From contig SJCO01000004.1 in NCBI GenBank assembly GCA_005217565.1, positions 372,001 through 436,000 of the forward strand: a stretch of DNA of 64,000 nucleotides, written 5' to 3'. Both the position numbers and the translations under genes were made by a program. Shown here piece by piece: positions 50,556-61,300 of this stretch. How positions within the stretch are numbered: the stretch's first letter is position 1; the number at the start of each line of letters is the position of its first letter. This DNA comes from Puteibacter caeruleilacunae (GTDB taxonomy: Bacteria > Bacteroidota > Bacteroidia > Bacteroidales > Prolixibacteraceae). The notes under the pieces are model-generated. The model saw only the letters and a program-made list of their open reading frames with translations. It was not told the DNA's origin and ran no database searches.

Positions 50556-52925
50556 TTATTTCTCGATAGAGAAAACACTGAAATTTGTAATAATTGGCTC
50601 GTCAATTGCCTCTTTAACAATCAACCTTATCTTTGAAGTTTCAATAGGATCAACATATTGAATACGTTTATTTCCAATAGCAGATCCCTCTGCAATCGTT
50701 TTCCACTTACCATCAACAACAGCTTCTACAGAATAAGCACGAACACGTTCTCCGAAGCTGATATCCTCTTGAAGAATCAAACAATTAATACTTGTAGTTT
50801 GCTGTAGTTTAAGCTCAACTTTCTTACCTTTTCCCGAGGTCGTCGACACAGGTTTATCAAAGCGTCTTTTTATCTCATCACCCCACTCTTTCAATCGTTG
50901 TACATCCTCTTTTGGTAATAATCCATTTGGATCAGGAGTAAGTCCCATGATCAATGTTGAGTTATGCCCAACTGATTGCTCATATATCTTCATCAGATTT
51001 TCCAATGGGAAGATATGAGCCTCATCGCCAGGCTCCCAAAACCATTCGTGGCGACCATTATAGCCTCGCAACGGAGCATCAGACATTGCAGGCATCCAGT
51101 TTTTTCCGTTAGGATCTCCATGCTTCAATGTATAATAGCGATCTTGTGGAGTACCTCCAGCATGAGAATAATGATTAGGAAACGAAGCATAACAAGGATA
51201 AGGAACAGTTCCACTTTCCGAGCCGCCCCAACGAGCTTCGGCATATTGTTTATTGTGATAGAACAAACAGTTAGGTTGATAGCGTCGTACGATAGGCAAC
51301 ACATCAGGAGCTCCATTCTGTGGATGGTCAGCACCTCCATCAAACCAAATCTCAAACAATTCGCCATAGCGTGTACAGATCTCTTTCACCATACCCTCGA
51401 CCATATGGTTATACCACTTTTGACGATTCTCACGGAAGCTACCTTCTCCGTTTACCTTAAAATCATGAACACCAACAAACGAGTTCCATCGAATACCTAA
51501 ATAGATTCCAGGTTTGATACCATATTTACGACAAGAGTTAACAAAGTCGCGTACAATATCTCCTTTACCATCTTGAAACTTCAATGCTTTCATACAATAA
51601 GGATTCACATCTGACTGATACAAAGCAAAACCTGTTTCATGAGTAGCAGTTAAGATCGCAAAGGTAAAACCAGCATCCTTAGCAGCTTTAACCCACTGAT
51701 CGGTATCTAGTTGTTTTGGATTGAAAATTTGGTAATCCATAACAGGTGTAATACGGTTACCTCCTTGTCCGTATTTCACTCCATCAAACACATGTAAGTC
51801 GTAATGAAATACAGCCCCCATTTCCGCTTCCTGCCATGCTTTTTGTTGTTTATTAGGTACAGGATAATCCAAGTTACGCAGTGGAATAAAAATATTGAAC
51901 GACTCATCGCCTTTTCTTGCAGCCAATGCTAACACAGATGCTTTCCCATCCTCATAAAACACAAATGGACGTTCTAAGCGATCAGCAACAAAGTCACTAC
52001 CATCCTTCATGCGCACCTTTTTAGGTGTCATCCAGTAATCGGCTGCTTTGTTCCAATTCACGCCATCTTCCGAGGTGATCAGACCAATAAACTGACCATC
52101 ATGGTTAGAATGAAATACCCCATAAAAACGCTCACGTTGATCGTCATACCAAATAGAAACATCTTCAGTATCGACATAATCAATCACAGGTTTAGGTTGC
52201 ATCTCAAAAGGACCAGAAGGAGATTCAGAAACTGCGACTGCCTGATTTCGGATAAAACGCTTCTCATTAGGCTTATCTCCCTTAACCACTAAGTAATATT
52301 TTCCATCCTTACCTTGGGCAATAGCAGGATTAACAGTCAGCGTAGTAATTGGACCTGAAGGTTCAATTAGCGGGTGATCCATGCGTTTCCAAGGCCCGTT
52401 TAAAGATGTAGCTACAGCCACTCCAGTACGCTGATTAGGACGAAGAATCTTCCAGCGAGGATGAGAATATCCGGTATGAGCCGTTTCGATCAAATCCTGC
52501 TCGGTATAATCCTCATCTCCGAAGTTTGTGGATATATAATAGAGATAATACTTTCCTTCAAAATACTTGATTTTAGCATTGTGTGCAGTAATCGCATCCC
52601 AATGTCCTTTTCCACGACCTTTCAACACAGTCTCCTTATATTTCCAAGGTCCTGAAGGAGCCTTCGATACAGCATGAGCAATCTCGCAGTGTGTAAGCCA
52701 TCCTAGAAATCCATATTCTTTTTTCCAGCGAGAGTAAAACAGGTGGTATTTGCCATCCTTACCCTTTATTATAGAAGGGCACCAGTTGTAATAACCTTCC
52801 GTTTTGAAGACATTATCTTCGCCGACTGGCATTAGTTTCTCTCGCATAAAGAGGTTATCACTTTCCGACTGAGCGTAGCCGGAAAATGATAAGAGGGTCA
52901 TAAAAAGTATTGTTAAAATTCGCAT
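50556..52925 (-). CDS. Fusion of GH43-like beta-propeller and GH29 alpha-L-fucosidase
   Basis: A 789-residue secreted enzyme (signal peptide about 1-19). Residues about 25-365 form a five-bladed propeller (YYNWCPSIIKGKDGKYHLFYSRW, THCEIAHAVSK, SLNGPWKR, TVNPAIAQGKDGKYYLV), similar to the neighbouring GH43-like gene. Residues about 370-690 are a GH29 fucosidase barrel (FNPKQLDTDQWVKAAKDAG, ILTATHETGFAL) with the nucleophile Asp529 in EIWFDGGADH. A C-terminal beta-domain (about 695-789) is discoidin-like. GH29 releases alpha-L-fucose; the propeller may remove a linked sugar. Last gene of the PUL. The sulfatase lies 18 bp upstream, so they are co-transcribed. Confidence 0.82.
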   Translation of the reverse strand: MRILTILFMTLLSFSGYAQSESDNLFMREKLMPVGEDNVFKTEGYYNWCPSIIKGKDGKYHLFYSRWKKEYGFLGWLTHCEIAHAVSKAPSGPWKYKETVLKGRGKGHWDAITAHNAKIKYFEGKYYLYYISTNFGDEDYTEQDLIETAHTGYSHPRWKILRPNQRTGVAVATSLNGPWKRMDHPLIEPSGPITTLTVNPAIAQGKDGKYYLVVKGDKPNEKRFIRNQAVAVSESPSGPFEMQPKPVIDYVDTEDVSIWYDDQRERFYGVFHSNHDGQFIGLITSEDGVNWNKAADYWMTPKKVRMKDGSDFVADRLERPFVFYEDGKASVLALAARKGDESFNIFIPLRNLDYPVPNKQQKAWQEAEMGAVFHYDLHVFDGVKYGQGGNRITPVMDYQIFNPKQLDTDQWVKAAKDAGFTFAILTATHETGFALYQSDVNPYCMKALKFQDGKGDIVRDFVNSCRKYGIKPGIYLGIRWNSFVGVHDFKVNGEGSFRENRQKWYNHMVEGMVKEICTRYGELFEIWFDGGADHPQNGAPDVLPIVRRYQPNCLFYHNKQYAEARWGGSESGTVPYPCYASFPNHYSHAGGTPQDRYYTLKHGDPNGKNWMPAMSDAPLRGYNGRHEWFWEPGDEAHIFPLENLMKIYEQSVGHNSTLIMGLTPDPNGLLPKEDVQRLKEWGDEIKRRFDKPVSTTSGKGKKVELKLQQTTSINCLILQEDISFGERVRAYSVEAVVDGKWKTIAEGSAIGNKRIQYVDPIETSKIRLIVKEAIDEPIITNFSVFSIEK

Positions 52926-52942
52926 AGGTAAATTTTTAATAT

Positions 52943-55057
52943 TTATGGTATAAATCTAATATCTTCGATATTCACAATCTCTCCGCCATCAATTGATGAC
53001 AAAGCTTTCAATCGTATATAACGACAAGTAACAGTAGAAGAGAACCAAACGGTATTATCATTTAAGAACGCATATCGGATATAATCAAACTCGCCTTCAT
53101 TAACAGTCTTCCAACTATTTTGATCTGAACTCACTTCAAGGGCATATTTCTTAATAGCTCCATCAACATTATTGGGTAGTGAATTAATCTCAATCACACC
53201 CTCACGAACTCTACGTGCAGGTTGATATACAAAACCGGAGATCGTTTTTTCCGCTCCTAAATCATAGGTTACCGATTGAGGCAACTTACCTATAGACTCC
53301 CAATAGCTCCCCTTTTCATTATCGATACTTAATCCAGCTTGATGCTTATTGTTCTGTGACGCTGCATTACATTTTGAAAGAGGGACACCAACAAGAAACT
53401 CTTCGACATCACTTTGCTGTCCGTTAGGGCTCCATGATTTGATACGAATTCTTGCACCTTCACTTACATCAAATGAATGCTCGTATAACTTTGATGACTT
53501 GTTTGGATTGCTCCCATCTAGCGTATATCGAATCTCCGCCTCATTGAACGTGTACAATCGCATCTTTCCATCCTCTTGCAGATCAAAAACAGGAGGATTC
53601 TTAATGTTATTAGATCCTACCCATCCTGAACCTGTGCGGGCGTATTTCTTATTCTCAGGAGTATTCTTTCTGAAAGGAGCCGCATCTACCGACTTCTTCC
53701 AATCATCAAGCTTCTGCTTCAGCTCTTGCGCTTTACTTGCCTCTAACTCAGCAAGATTTTTCTGCTCACCAATATCGTTCTTCAGATTATATAGTTCAAG
53801 GTGCCCATCTTCCAGAAACTCCATCAGTTTATAATCACCACTACGGATAACACTCACTGGTCTGCCTCGATGATAATGCGGGTAATGCCAAAATATTTCA
53901 TCTCTTTTAATAGAGTTTTCAGGAGCATCAAATAAAGGCACCAAAGACTTTCCATCCATGCCTTGACCTTTAGGAACCTCAACACCTGCAACCTCAAGTA
54001 ATGTAGGATAAATATCGGTAGAAGTAACGATTTGCGCCGATGTGGCATGATCTTTCACCTTACCCGGCCAACGAATAATAAATGGCTCACGAATACCACC
54101 TTCATAGTGAGTACCTTTTCCTGCACGCAACGGTGCATTACCATTAAACTGTCCGCCAGCCAATCCACCATTATCAGAGGTAAGCACAATAAAAGTTTCT
54201 TTCTCGATATTTAGCTCCTTTAGCTTGTTTAATATCCTTCCAACGCTTTCATCAAGACTCTGCACCATAGCGGCATAATGAAAACTCTTCTGCTTATAAT
54301 TACCTTTCTCGAACTTCTGTTTGTATTTATCAACCAAATCAAGTTTACCTTCCAGAGGAACATGAACCACATAGTAAGCCATATTCAGGAAGAAAGGCTT
54401 CTCCTCGCTTACTGATTGCTCAATTAAATCTAATGCATGATCAGTCAGCTTATCAGTTAAATAATCACCTTCTTGATGACCTTCAGGTAAATTCAGGTTA
54501 GTCCAGTCATGTCCTCCCCCAATTTTTGCATATGGAAAATAAAAACTTCCAGGAGCACCTTTAGAATGTCCTCCTACATTTACATCAAACCCCTGGTGTT
54601 CGGGGTAATACTCTGGAGTTTCACCTAAATGCCATTTCCCCACATGATAGGTATTATAACCAGCCGTCTTTAATGCCTCTGGTAGTGTTACCTCTTCCAA
54701 AGGCAACTCATAACGATATTTTGGAGTAATAAATTTCTTATTCCCTGTACTATGTCCCGGAATCCAGTCTGTTATTTTAATCCTTGCTGGATATTTCCCA
54801 CTCATAATACTTGCCCTTGTAGGCGAGCAAACAGCACAAGTAGCATATGCATTGGTAAACTTAATTCCCTCAGATGCCAATTGATCGATATTTGGTGTTT
54901 CATGGAAATCATCCTGAGCATAACAGCCCAAATCGCTCCATCCCATATCATCAACAAGCATAATGATGATATTTGGTTTCTCATTCTGTTTTACTTCTCC
55001 TCCTCCGCGACAGGCTGTAATACCCAAGCCAAGAGCTAATAGTAATTTTGGATTCAT
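52943..55057 (-). CDS. S1-family sulfatase lipoprotein
   Basis: A 704-residue sulfatase. The signal ends GITAC (Cys16, lipidated). The formylglycine motif is C-S-P-T-R-A-S with Cys77 and Arg81; metal ligands appear in MLVDDMGWSDLG and LTSDNGG, and the HVGKWHLG segment follows. The catalytic domain ends near residue 480. It is followed by a chitobiase-like Ig module (RYTLDGSNPNKSSKLY) and an F5/8-type C (discoidin) domain (SIDNEKGSYWESIGKLPQSV, residues about 580-700) that may bind sugar. It needs an anaerobic or aerobic maturase encoded elsewhere. It cleaves sulfate esters from the glycan so that the fucosidase can act. Confidence 0.92.
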   Translation of the reverse strand: MNPKLLLALGLGITACRGGGEVKQNEKPNIIIMLVDDMGWSDLGCYAQDDFHETPNIDQLASEGIKFTNAYATCAVCSPTRASIMSGKYPARIKITDWIPGHSTGNKKFITPKYRYELPLEEVTLPEALKTAGYNTYHVGKWHLGETPEYYPEHQGFDVNVGGHSKGAPGSFYFPYAKIGGGHDWTNLNLPEGHQEGDYLTDKLTDHALDLIEQSVSEEKPFFLNMAYYVVHVPLEGKLDLVDKYKQKFEKGNYKQKSFHYAAMVQSLDESVGRILNKLKELNIEKETFIVLTSDNGGLAGGQFNGNAPLRAGKGTHYEGGIREPFIIRWPGKVKDHATSAQIVTSTDIYPTLLEVAGVEVPKGQGMDGKSLVPLFDAPENSIKRDEIFWHYPHYHRGRPVSVIRSGDYKLMEFLEDGHLELYNLKNDIGEQKNLAELEASKAQELKQKLDDWKKSVDAAPFRKNTPENKKYARTGSGWVGSNNIKNPPVFDLQEDGKMRLYTFNEAEIRYTLDGSNPNKSSKLYEHSFDVSEGARIRIKSWSPNGQQSDVEEFLVGVPLSKCNAASQNNKHQAGLSIDNEKGSYWESIGKLPQSVTYDLGAEKTISGFVYQPARRVREGVIEINSLPNNVDGAIKKYALEVSSDQNSWKTVNEGEFDYIRYAFLNDNTVWFSSTVTCRYIRLKALSSIDGGEIVNIEDIRFIP

Positions 55058-55110
55058 CTAGAAGATTTATAGATTATTAAAAAGATTTTTAGACTTTCAG
55101 ATAACTGGAT

Positions 55111-56148
55111 TTATTCTTCGAATTTCAGGACGTAGCTTACCGTACTTTCTCCTCCAAAGATGTGATGACCTGAAGGGACATACAGATATGCTGGTTTACC
55201 ATCTTTCATTAACACTTGAGGACGCTCAAATTTTAACCTTGGGGGACCGTAGTATCGAATTGCATTTGAGGTCTTTTCTTTAGAAACATACTTTTCAATC
55301 AAATCAAATCCTTTCTCTACATGAGTAAATTTCATGCCATCATCAGAAGACCACAATAGACCTCCTCCTCGTGTAATCATACCATGATTATCAGTTGTTA
55401 GCAGACAGATTTTACCATTATACATAAAAGCATACCCATCCTCAACGGCTTTCTCGTTATAGGTAACCGTCCATGGTAACTGGACATATGGTCCTTCAAG
55501 GTTTTCAGCGATAGCCAATCCCATCTTACTACTCTTGCCATCACTACTTTTAAAGTAAAGGAAAAAGCCTCCGTCAGGATGCTGTAGAAAGGCTGGATTA
55601 TTTACTCCATTACTGGCGTTGTAGTTCCAATAATTGGGATTCGTTGGAGGAGCCAATATCATGCCATCCTTACCAACCTTTTTCCATGGACCATTCAGAC
55701 TCTTTGAGGTTACCATTCCGATACGCTGATTACCCGGATGATTAGGTTGATGAGGATCTGTATTGGCGATGTATACAATTACATAGGTATCACCTACCTT
55801 GTGAACAGCCGGATTGTGTGCTCCAAACTTATCCCAGGTATCTTTTCCAGTACCCTTAACTGCAACATCAACAAATTTGAAAGGCCCCTCTGGTTTATCC
55901 GACATGTAGTGAGCAATCTCGCTGTGTGATCGCCATCCCGGATCAACATTATACTCTTCAGGCCATCTGGCACAAAACAAATGTACATTGCCATTTTCAT
56001 CCCATACAGGAGAACTTCCCCACACATGATAGCCAGGTTCGCTGACAGCAATTCCTTTAAATTGCCAATGATCTGCAATCTGTTTTTCTTGTCCCATAAG
56101 AGAGGACACAGCTAAAATTAAAACAAGTGAAATTAGTATCTGTCTCAT
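55111..56148 (-). CDS. Secreted GH43-like beta-propeller glycosidase
   Basis: A 345-residue protein with a signal peptide ending SLMGQ. It has five-bladed propeller features: WGSSPVWDENGNVHLFCARW, WRSHSEIAHYMSDKPEGPF, FGAHNPAVHKVGDTYVIVYIA, SLNGPWKKVG, NPAFLQHPDGGFFLYFK and LKFERPQVLMKDGKPAYLY. The order is the same as in the N-terminal half of the GH29 fusion, so the two are paralogues. The exact CAZy family (GH43 or a GH43/GH117-clan relative) cannot be fixed by eye. Probably an exo-acting enzyme on the PUL substrate. It lies between SusD and the sulfatase. Confidence 0.72.
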   Translation of the reverse strand: MRQILISLVLILAVSSLMGQEKQIADHWQFKGIAVSEPGYHVWGSSPVWDENGNVHLFCARWPEEYNVDPGWRSHSEIAHYMSDKPEGPFKFVDVAVKGTGKDTWDKFGAHNPAVHKVGDTYVIVYIANTDPHQPNHPGNQRIGMVTSKSLNGPWKKVGKDGMILAPPTNPNYWNYNASNGVNNPAFLQHPDGGFFLYFKSSDGKSSKMGLAIAENLEGPYVQLPWTVTYNEKAVEDGYAFMYNGKICLLTTDNHGMITRGGGLLWSSDDGMKFTHVEKGFDLIEKYVSKEKTSNAIRYYGPPRLKFERPQVLMKDGKPAYLYVPSGHHIFGGESTVSYVLKFEE

Positions 56149-56503
56149 CGTATTTAATGATATTTTATTGCTGAATTATTAGATTCATCGATTATTAGCT
56201 ACAACACTGAACTGATAGGTCTTAGAAATTGCAACAGGACAACACCCGAACGCAATACACACTGATATTCAGCTCATTTAACCAACCTACCCGAAGGTAC
56301 AAAATCTATATAAAAGAGTGTCGCAACAAAAAAAGTGAGACAAAAAAGAGGGAAAAAGGTAGAAAGGTTAAAGGGAAAACGGTGGAACGGTTGAACGGTT
56401 GAAAGGTTGAAAGGTTGAAAGGTTGAAAGGTGAAAAGGTTGAAAGGTGGGATGGTAGGAAGGAGGAAAGGAGGAAGCGTTAACCTCCTCCTTAAATTGAC
56501 TGA
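56149..56503. repeat. SusD 3' intergenic region with 8-bp tandem repeats
   Basis: About 355 bp between the SusD and GH43-like genes. At 56358-56475 an imperfect tandem repeat of period 8 (GGTTGAAA, with variants GGTTGAAC, GGTGGAAC, GGTGAAAA and GGAGGAAA) runs for about 14 units. Related sequence occurs near 10380-10400, 47040, and 50372-50400. A minus-strand frame across it (56274-56519) is a by-product of the repeat. No terminator with a T-run was seen. Confidence 0.8.
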
Positions 56504-58294
56504 TTATTGTGAAACCCAACCAGGATTTTGTTCCAATTGTGGATTCAATTTTAATTGTCTTAATGGTAATGGGAACAAGTAGTGCTTGTCCTCAAATTGT
56601 CTGTCTTCTGCTGGTTCTAGAATAGCAAAACCATCAGCATCCAATTCATAACCTTTTAGAGTATGATCAACCTCTGTAGCCTTACCCTGTTGTTCATTGT
56701 ATACCATAAATGGAGTTTCGTATGGAGTTCCAGCCCATTTAACACCCTTCACAGCCTGAGACATTTCAACCTTAGCGGTTTTCCATCGTCTCAAATCATC
56801 AAAGCGAAATCCTTCAAGATAAAGCTCTACAGCTCTCTCTCTACGAAGTTCTGTCTGCATATCCAAGCCATTAGTTCCTACAAAAGCATTAGTCAGGTGA
56901 GGCATTCCCACACGATCACGCAGTTTATTGATTGAGATATCCAAGTCGCCATCCGAGATAGAACCATCTTTCTCAAATTTTGCCTCTGCATAAATCAACA
57001 TCATCTCTGCCAAACGGAATACAGGATAATCGATCGCCACAGGATCCTCATTTTCAGGAATAAATTTATGAATCAGGTAACCTGATGCACTTGTCCAGAA
57101 TCCGTCATTCCATCCACCTGTACCAAGCAAATCATCCCCAGTCTTGGTGAAATCGCGATTATAAGGCTTATGATACCAGAACTGCTCGAAAGGCTCAATA
57201 AAAACACTGTTCATACGTGGATCACGATGCATATACTCAGTTAGTATAGCCACTGTATCAACTGGATTAATCGAGAATCCATGTCCCATGAATGTAGTAT
57301 TGGCATGTGTAATAGGCAAACCTGTATCATCCAGGAACATATCTGCCATTTTCTTCGTTGGAGACAAGTTACCATTTCTCAAACTAATGTAACTTCCCCC
57401 CATGTTGCGCTCTTCCTTATGAAATTTGGTTGCCAAAATGATCTCTTTCTGATCCTGTTTTCCAAGATTCGCAGGATTGGATTGCATAGATGTTTCCAAA
57501 ACAAAGAAGTAACGGTAACTCTCATCACCCAATACATCGCGACGATCAAACAATTCAAATTTTCCACTGTTCATTACCTGTGCTGCAGCATCAGCAGCTT
57601 GAGTAAGCAATGTATTGGCATCGCCACCCGACTGGTGGTACTTTCTCCACGTACCTTCGAACAGACATACTCGCGCTTTCAATGCCAACGCAGCTTCCTT
57701 GGTAATACGACCAACATCTGCAGCACCATCCAGGCTTCCTAAAGGAAGTGAGATTGCTTTATCCAGATCTGCCAAAATGAAGTCCAAAATAGTTTCTCTG
57801 CTGGCGCGAGGAGCTTGTAGGTATTCTTCATCCTCCAAAGCCAATACCTTATCGATCAATGGTACACCACCGTAGTCCTTCATTAGATTGAAATAGGTAT
57901 ATGCCCTAAAGAAACGAGCCTCGGCCTCATATACTTCAACCTCACTCTTCAATGCTGCATCCTCAAGGTTAGTTACGCGTTCAATCAACTGAGTTGTATT
58001 TCTAATATTCGCATATGATCCATCCCATAAACCACTAGTCTGACTTTCAATGTAACTACTGTTACTGATGCTGTTTCGGGTAAAACCTATATCGGCATAG
58101 TTATCCCTGCTACATAAACCAAAACCAGGTAGATATGCATAAAATTGATTCGTAAAGATCTTAAAGTCATTTTCTTTTAAAAAGAATGTACCTTCACTTG
58201 CTTTAGTCAATGGATAAAGATCCAAATCCTTTTCGCAGCTGCTAAACATTAGCAGTCCAATGAGTATATAGGTAAGTTTTACAATATTCTTCAT
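56504..58294 (-). CDS. SusD/RagB-family glycan-binding lipoprotein
   Basis: A 596-residue lipoprotein with a signal ending LMFSSC (Cys20). It has the SusD layout: N-terminal TPR-like helices (ANIRNTTQLIERVTNLED, EAEARFFRAYTYFNLMKDYGGVPLID, the classical SusD motif), a central variable region, and the C-terminal RagB signature RRERAVELYLEGFRFDDLRRWK and LFPLPLRQLKLNPQLEQNPG. SusD proteins cap the SusC barrel and capture oligosaccharides at the outer membrane. It is 11 bp downstream of susC. Confidence 0.95.
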   Translation of the reverse strand: MKNIVKLTYILIGLLMFSSCEKDLDLYPLTKASEGTFFLKENDFKIFTNQFYAYLPGFGLCSRDNYADIGFTRNSISNSSYIESQTSGLWDGSYANIRNTTQLIERVTNLEDAALKSEVEVYEAEARFFRAYTYFNLMKDYGGVPLIDKVLALEDEEYLQAPRASRETILDFILADLDKAISLPLGSLDGAADVGRITKEAALALKARVCLFEGTWRKYHQSGGDANTLLTQAADAAAQVMNSGKFELFDRRDVLGDESYRYFFVLETSMQSNPANLGKQDQKEIILATKFHKEERNMGGSYISLRNGNLSPTKKMADMFLDDTGLPITHANTTFMGHGFSINPVDTVAILTEYMHRDPRMNSVFIEPFEQFWYHKPYNRDFTKTGDDLLGTGGWNDGFWTSASGYLIHKFIPENEDPVAIDYPVFRLAEMMLIYAEAKFEKDGSISDGDLDISINKLRDRVGMPHLTNAFVGTNGLDMQTELRRERAVELYLEGFRFDDLRRWKTAKVEMSQAVKGVKWAGTPYETPFMVYNEQQGKATEVDHTLKGYELDADGFAILEPAEDRQFEDKHYLFPLPLRQLKLNPQLEQNPGWVSQ

Positions 58295-58305
58295 CGTTTC
58301 AGGTT

Positions 58306-61300
58306 TTAAAAGTTAACATTTAGACCAAATGAGAAGGTCTGTGGGTATGGTGTAATATTGCTGTTGAACGGCTGCTCCGGACTATAACTCTTAGGCATCT
58401 TGTTGATGATGTATCCTAAATCCGAAATATTCGCATAAACATACAAACGCTCAGTTCTTAGTTTTCGAGCAATTGATTTTGGAATATTATAACCTAGTTT
58501 AATATTCTTAATTGCTAAATATGGTACATTTTGCTTAACGTAAGGAGCGTTGCTAATACGATAGTTATTATCATTACGATCATTACTAAAGTCGTTACCA
58601 ATTACACTTAGACGAGGATATTTAGCATCCGGACGATCAGCACTCCAGGTATTGTTGTAAAAATGCTCCAATGGCTGTACCCATGGGTAACCCGTCTCGG
58701 TACCTGTTCTTTCCCATACATTCCATTTTCCTACACCATTTAACAGCATACTAAAGTCAAATCCCTTCCAGCTAAAACCAAGATCGAAGTAGTAGTTATA
58801 GTGGATCTCTGTGTCACCCAAATAAACCAGGTCACCTGAATCAGCCGTTGGATTACCATCTTCTCCAGCTTCAAACTTCGCCCCCTCTAGTTTTCCATCG
58901 CCATCCAAGTCTTTGTATTTTGCATCACCAACACGTACACGTCGAGTAATACCTGCTTCAATACGATCAAGATAATCAGCTAGGTCAGCGTCATCCTGAA
59001 TTAGGCCATCGTAATCATATCCGAACATAGAACCAACAGAATATCCTTCAACGAATGCATTGTTTCCATACTTGATGATGCGACTGTCAGAAAGCGACTT
59101 CACTTCAGTATTCGCGTCAGAGATACCAAAACGTCCATAGTAAGTAAATGAACTTCCTATTTTATCATTCCATTCCAATGATAAATCCCAACCATTAGTT
59201 CTCACATGTGCACCATTGATTGATGGTGGAGCTGTTCCTAACACCGACGGAAACTCTTCACCGTAGAACATGTTATCAGTATTGGTGATAAAATAGTTGA
59301 AGCTTGATTTAAAACGACCATCAAACATCGTTAAATCATATCCAAAGTTCAGTTTTTCTGCAACCTCCCAGGTACGGGTTAAACTAGGGAATCCGGCTAA
59401 AGTAGCTGTTTGAAGTTTTGCAACAGAAGTAGGTTGTCCCAACAACAAGTTAGATTGACCGATATTAATCTGTGATACAAAATCGTATAATCCAATACTA
59501 CCAATATTACCTAGCTGTCCCCATGAAGAACGAAGCTTTAATGCATTCACGTTATGTAGATTCAGATTCTGAAAGAATCCCTCCTTATCGACATTCCATG
59601 CAACTCCTCCTCCAAAGAACTCGTCCCACTTATAACCTTTAGCAAAACGTGAAGATCCATCACGGCGAACAGAAGCTTCAACTACATACTTATCAGCATA
59701 TGAATAGCTGATGTTTCCGAAATAAGATTTGATAGCATCCTGTGTTTGCTCATCACTATTGTATTGTTTTTCTGAGTCACCCAGGTTAAGAGTTTGCAAT
59801 TTATCATATGCAAGGTTATCCCTCCAGGAAGTTGTAACATCTCTGGTAAACTCTTCATGCGACATACCTGCTAAAGCGCGAAGCTTATGGTTTTCCTGAA
59901 TTTGCACATTATAAGTAGCCTGTAGGTTTCCTGTAAATGAGTTATTAATTATCAACTGTGATCCTACGCTAGTCTCGCTTTGTCTGCGATTCTCAAATGA
60001 GAACCTTTCTGTACCATAATAATGTTTGAATGAAGTAGACAATGATCGTCCGTTTCTAAAACTAACATTCTTTGCAAAATTTGCTTTAATCTTCAATCCA
60101 CTGATTGGAGTCACTTCTACAAACAATTGAGGTTTTACATCATAGAACTTGATTCTATGATCTCCACCTTCTTCAGCCCAACCAATTGGGTTCTGGAATC
60201 CACCCCAGTTCATGTATTTTCCTTCTGGAGTATAAGGATGGTCGTAGGTATGCTTTGAAGCTGCAAGACTCTGAACAGTTCCATATGCAGTAGGTTCAGT
60301 TAACCTTTGGTAACGCAATCCAATATTCGCACCTACCTTGATCATTTCGTTATACTGATACTCATACTTCAATCGAGTATAGTAGGTATAACTGTTGTTA
60401 CGACCATATCGTAGCATTGATCCTTCGTCTACAATACCTAACGACAGGTAGTAATTCGTCTTTTTCGATGATCCGGATGCCGATACATCATAGTTCTTCG
60501 ATACGCCTGTGCCATACATCGTATCAATCCAGTCGGTATGACCGAATCCTAAGTAAGGAGTATCAGGGAACTGCGCACCATCTGTGATAGCATATTGGAA
60601 ATCGTTATTCTTAATATCATCAAAAGTGATGTTATTGTCTTTTACGTATTTAAATACTTTAGGGAATCCCCACATTGGAGTAATGCCATTATTCTCCCAA
60701 CCTTCTTCCAACATCTCGAACATTTGCAACATGTTGGTCTTGCGTGGATAGATATGTGGCTTTCTGAAGGAAACACTGGCAGAAGCCGATAGGTTTGGTT
60801 TTCCTCCCTTTTTTGTTGTGATTACTAATACACCACCTGATGCCCTTGCACCATAAATTACAGCCTCAGCATCTTTCAATACACTGATACTCTCTACATC
60901 GTTCGGGTTAATAGAGTTCAATGCACTAGTTGTTCCCTCTTGAGGAACTCCATCAATTACCACTAAGATACCAGGATTAGATCTGGAGGTAATACCACCA
61001 ATACGCAAACTCTCGCTTGTTTGTCCTATACGACCAGGATTACTTCTTGTTACAGTTAAACCAGGAGCCATACCCGGAAGTACTGATGTTAGTTTAGCAG
61101 TTGGACGATCCTTCAACTGCTCAGACGAAACTGTAGCAACCGATCCGGTAAGGTTCGTTTTGTGCTTACTTTGGTAACCTACAGCAATAACTTCTTCCAA
61201 TCCAATCGCATCTTCTTCAAGAGAAATATTAATCACCTTCTGGCCACTAATTACAACCTCTTTGGTTTTCATTCCTACAAAAGAAAATAGCAATACCTCA

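Noticed and set aside
56358-56475. Short regularly repeated units considered as a CRISPR array.
   Set aside because: The period is 8 bp with no unique spacers and no cas genes nearby; it is a simple tandem repeat.
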